Positions 6,083 through 7,542 of a stretch of DNA of 7,542 nucleotides are shown here, piece after piece; the stretch's first letter is position 1; each line of letters starts with the position of its first letter. The stretch is taken from NCBI GenBank assembly GCA_964449175.1, contig CAYUYH010000138.1, forward strand, positions 1 to 7,542, read 5' to 3'. The notes beneath the pieces are model-generated. The model saw only the letters and a program-made list of their open reading frames with translations. It was not told the origin of the DNA and made no database searches. A program made the translations under genes and the position numbers. This DNA comes from CAYUYH01 sp964449175 (GTDB lineage Bacteria; Planctomycetota; Phycisphaerae; SM23-33).

Positions 6083-6919
6083 CTAGCCTTCCTTGGGCAA
6101 CTCAGCGTGGACGGACTCGTGGTCCAGGTCGACACATCGGCGGTCAAGGATGGCCAACGAAGTCTCGATGACCTCCGTGGCCTCGCCGGGCGTGCGGCAG
6201 CCGACCGCGACCATGTCCGTCGCCCGGATGGTGGACCACGCGAAGGACAGCCCGACGAACGGCGTCAGCCGCCCCGCCGCCAGCGGCTTGATGGCGATGA
6301 CCGGGTGCTTGGCATTCCAGATCATCCGGTGTACCCACTCGGCCTCCACCTGCATGAGGAAGCCGGCGGCGTTGTAGAGCTGGGTATACACGGCCACGTC
6401 GAGACCGCTCTCGTCGGCGAAGACGGGCGTGTACGGCACGTGCGAGGACAGGCCGGGTATCATCCCGCGCTGGCGGATCATGGCGGCGTATTCAACCATG
6501 CCGGTGATCCGCCTGTGGTGGCGGTCGACGAGCGCGTCGACACTGTTCTGGTGCGGCAGGCAGACGGCTGACCCCATGGCCGCGATCTCGTCCAAGATGC
6601 GAGCGTTCTCGGCTTCATGCCCCGGCTCGATGTCCAGGCCGGGCATGGCCATCTTGATCACACCCCGGCCGGTGCGGTCCTCGGCTTCCTTGATGCCATC
6701 GGCGAGCCTCGCGTCGGGCCGCAAGCCCAGCAGCGCGTCCACGCCGGCCCGCAGGAATACCTCGATCACGTCGGCGATGCGGTGAGGCGTCATCGTCTCC
6801 AGGATCTCCTGATCCCTGGCCTTGGAGAGGTGGCTCCACCCCATGAAGGAGTTCGTGCCAATCACGAGACGCGATACGCTCAGGGCCTCAATCTTCGTGC
6901 GAGGAAACTCGCCACCCAT
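6083..6919 (-). CDS. Aldo/keto reductase-like TIM-barrel protein, function unknown
   Basis: This 278-residue cytoplasmic protein resembles a compact TIM barrel of the aldo/keto reductase superfamily. Supporting pieces are the opening SVSRLVIGTNSFMGWSH (14-30), the helix/strand alternation, the near-C-terminal IAIKPLAAGRLTPFVG (208-223) like the AKR segment before the cofactor loop, and DMVAVGCRTPGEATEVIE (235-252) like the usual final strand plus P-x-E helix. I cannot place the Asp-Tyr-Lys-His catalytic tetrad with confidence, so it may bind a different ligand or catalyse another reaction. The start is supported by GAGG 8 nt before the ATG at 6917-6919. It lies 48 nt after the GIY-YIG gene in the same direction. 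The fold call rests on remembered family patterns and the function is open. Confidence 0.65.
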   Translation of the reverse strand: MGGEFPRTKIEALSVSRLVIGTNSFMGWSHLSKARDQEILETMTPHRIADVIEVFLRAGVDALLGLRPDARLADGIKEAEDRTGRGVIKMAMPGLDIEPGHEAENARILDEIAAMGSAVCLPHQNSVDALVDRHHRRITGMVEYAAMIRQRGMIPGLSSHVPYTPVFADESGLDVAVYTQLYNAAGFLMQVEAEWVHRMIWNAKHPVIAIKPLAAGRLTPFVGLSFAWSTIRATDMVAVGCRTPGEATEVIETSLAILDRRCVDLDHESVHAELPKEG

Positions 6920-6967
6920 GCTGCAGACCTCAGTGCGCCGTTGGCGGATGTGTCCTTCGACAATTGG

Positions 6968-7219
6968 CTATAAATGCCTCTTGGCGAACGCCCGCCCCGA
7001 GTGCGACTTGAGATACGCCTCAAATCCCAGCGCCTTGGCTTTGGACGCAAACGCAACGGCTGTTTCGATCCGCCAGGGCCTAAACTTGTCGGTATGCCTG
7101 CATCTGCCGGCGTTATGTGCATCCAGACGCTCGTCAAGGTCTTCAGTCCAGCCCACGTAGTGCTTCTCGGGGTGGGGCCGGCTGACCAGGATGTAGACAT
7201 AGTAGAATCGCTTGGCCAT
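6968..7219 (-). CDS. Small GIY-YIG domain protein (UPF0213/YhbQ-like)
   Basis: This 83-residue protein is a stand-alone GIY-YIG nuclease-fold domain. YYVYIL (6-11) is the GIY strand and HYVGWT (20-25) the YIG strand, followed by DLDERLDAHNAG (27-38), in which Arg31 is the usual catalytic Arg. Glu67 in GFEAYLKSHSGRAF is the conserved metal-site Glu. The length is normal for the family and there are no internal breaks. Proteins like this are usually annotated as predicted endonucleases, with mostly unknown targets. The ATG at 7217-7219 has only GGTGAG 2 nt upstream, too close for an ideal ribosome binding site, and lies in the arm of a 7-bp inverted repeat. The gene sits 127 nt downstream of a tRNA-Ala gene in the same direction, across a hairpin-rich spacer. 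Confidence 0.88.
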   Translation of the reverse strand: MAKRFYYVYILVSRPHPEKHYVGWTEDLDERLDAHNAGRCRHTDKFRPWRIETAVAFASKAKALGFEAYLKSHSGRAFAKRHL

Positions 7220-7237
7220 GACTCACCACACATGGCC
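7214..7237 (-). promoter_or_regulatory. Inverted repeat over the GIY-YIG start codon
   Basis: GGCCATG (7214-7220) and CATGGCC (7231-7237) are perfect 7-bp arms around a 10-nt spacer. In the mRNA the start codon would be inside the stem and the GGTGAG ribosome-binding sequence in the loop. This could limit translation. The repeat is seen directly; the effect is inferred. Confidence 0.4.
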
Positions 7238-7346
7238 TGCCAAGGCGGAGTTCGCCGCGGTTGTCGGAGGCAACCGGGAGCCCGGCTTCGTCCGTACGCA
7301 CTGCGCCGTGGCAGCCTTCGTCCGCCGACGAGCGACGAACGAAGAC
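7220..7346 (-). other. Hairpin-rich spacer between tRNA-Ala and the GIY-YIG gene
   Basis: No gene is seen here. The minus-strand transcript could form a series of stems: 12 bp right after the tRNA (listed separately), CCGGG/CCCGG (7274-7278 with 7281-7285), the alternative GGTTG/CAACC (7259-7263 with 7271-7275) and GGCG/CGCC (7244-7247 with 7253-7256). A 9-nt direct repeat, CTTCGTCCG, occurs at 7286-7294 and 7316-7324. Confidence 0.45.
7316..7344 (-). terminator. 12-bp stem-loop immediately after tRNA-Ala
   Basis: In the minus-strand RNA, bases 7344-7333 pair with 7327-7316 in a continuous 12-bp stem containing two G-U pairs and a 5-nt loop. It starts 2 nt after the tRNA 3' end. No U-run follows, so it may be a processing signal or a U-less terminator. 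The G-U pairs fit RNA made from the minus strand, since the opposite strand would have C-A mismatches. Confidence 0.5.
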
Positions 7347-7419
7347 TGGAGACGACGGGAGTCGAACCCGTGACCTGCTGATTGCGAACCAGCCGCTCTC
7401 CCAACTGAGCTACGTCCCC
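7347..7419 (-). tRNA. tRNA-Ala(CGC)
   Basis: The 73-nt minus-strand sequence folds as a complete cloverleaf. The acceptor stem GGGGACG pairs with CGTCTCC, the D arm is GCTC/GAGC with loop AGTTGGGA, the anticodon stem GCTGG/TCAGC (one G-U) has loop TTCGCAA, the variable loop is AGGTC, and the T arm is ACGGG/CCCGT with loop TTCGACT. The anticodon CGC (7386-7384) reads GCG. The G3:U70 wobble, the alanine identity element, is present, and the discriminator is A73. The 3' CCA is not encoded: GTC follows, so a nucleotidyltransferase must add it. Confidence 0.95.
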
Positions 7420-7433
7420 AGAGGGGTACTGTG

Positions 7434-7462
7434 AATATAGGCACATACGGTGCGTTTGTCAA
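7434..7462 (-). promoter_or_regulatory. Strong promoter for tRNA-Ala
   Basis: A perfect TTGACA (7462-7457), a 17-nt spacer and TATATT (7439-7434, 5 of 6 to TATAAT) lie upstream of the tRNA, with a predicted start near 7427, 8 nt before the mature 5' end. The interrupted palindrome GCGGA-A-TCCGC (7463-7473) abuts the -35 box. Bases 7474-7542 show no gene. Confidence 0.8.
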
Positions 7463-7542
7463 GCGGAATCCGCCCTCATCCGGCCTCAGGGTGCGTGTCT
7501 CGATTGTGGCGGTCATGCGACGGATTGCCAGTGGGTGTCCCA

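Noticed and set aside
6962..6976. TATAAA on the plus strand near 6970 as a promoter
   Set aside because: There is no -35 at proper spacing and no plus-strand gene downstream.
7347..7419. tRNA-Ala 3' end as an integration (att) site
   Set aside because: I found no second copy of the tRNA 3' end in the window and no integrase gene.
7223..7516. Open frame of 97 codons on the minus strand at the right end
   Set aside because: It runs through the tRNA-Ala gene and its promoter and has no family-like sequence.
1..7542. CRISPR array, insertion sequence, toxin-antitoxin pair or restriction genes
   Set aside because: No regularly spaced repeats, transposase motifs, terminal repeats or recognisable defence genes were seen on either strand.

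Overview
The window is GC-rich bacterial DNA. It looks like a member of the Planctomycetota, most likely an uncultured Phycisphaerae-like lineage. This placement is an inference from the STAS protein with a triple-Ser phosphorylation loop, its pairing with an RsbW-type ATPase behind a membrane-tethered Hanks-type kinase, the style of the TIM-barrel protein, and a tRNA without an encoded CCA. No rRNA or marker gene is present to confirm it. Coding density is high and no gene-free stretch exceeds 300 bases.

Left part (1-2340, all minus strand): a signalling module read right to left as Ser/Thr protein kinase with a C-terminal membrane anchor, STAS anti-sigma-factor antagonist, then RsbW/SpoIIAB-type ATPase. 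Together they form a partner-switching set. The ATPase probably phosphorylates the STAS protein and controls an unseen sigma factor or other partner. The kinase probably feeds phosphorylation signals into the same switch. The STAS gene has its own good promoter, and the kinase has a TATAAT box embedded in an inverted repeat.

Middle part (2376-5444): two divergent genes with 96 bp between their start codons. On the minus strand is a radical SAM enzyme with extra C-terminal cysteines. On the plus strand is a 654-residue protein with an N-terminal gamma-glutamylcyclotransferase (AIG2-like) domain and a C-terminal region resembling glutamine-synthetase-fold amidoligases. The gap holds two mirror-image -10 boxes arranged around a central near-palindrome, so the pair is probably co-regulated. 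This is the best candidate for an undescribed biochemical system, although no peptide substrate gene is visible.

Right part (5436-7542, all minus strand): read right to left, tRNA-Ala(CGC) with a textbook promoter, a hairpin-rich spacer, a small GIY-YIG protein, an aldo/keto-reductase-like TIM-barrel protein, and a DJ-1/PfpI family protein. The last overlaps the 3' end of the amidoligase gene tail to tail. A 37-nt two-tier inverted repeat separates the TIM-barrel gene from the DJ-1/PfpI gene.
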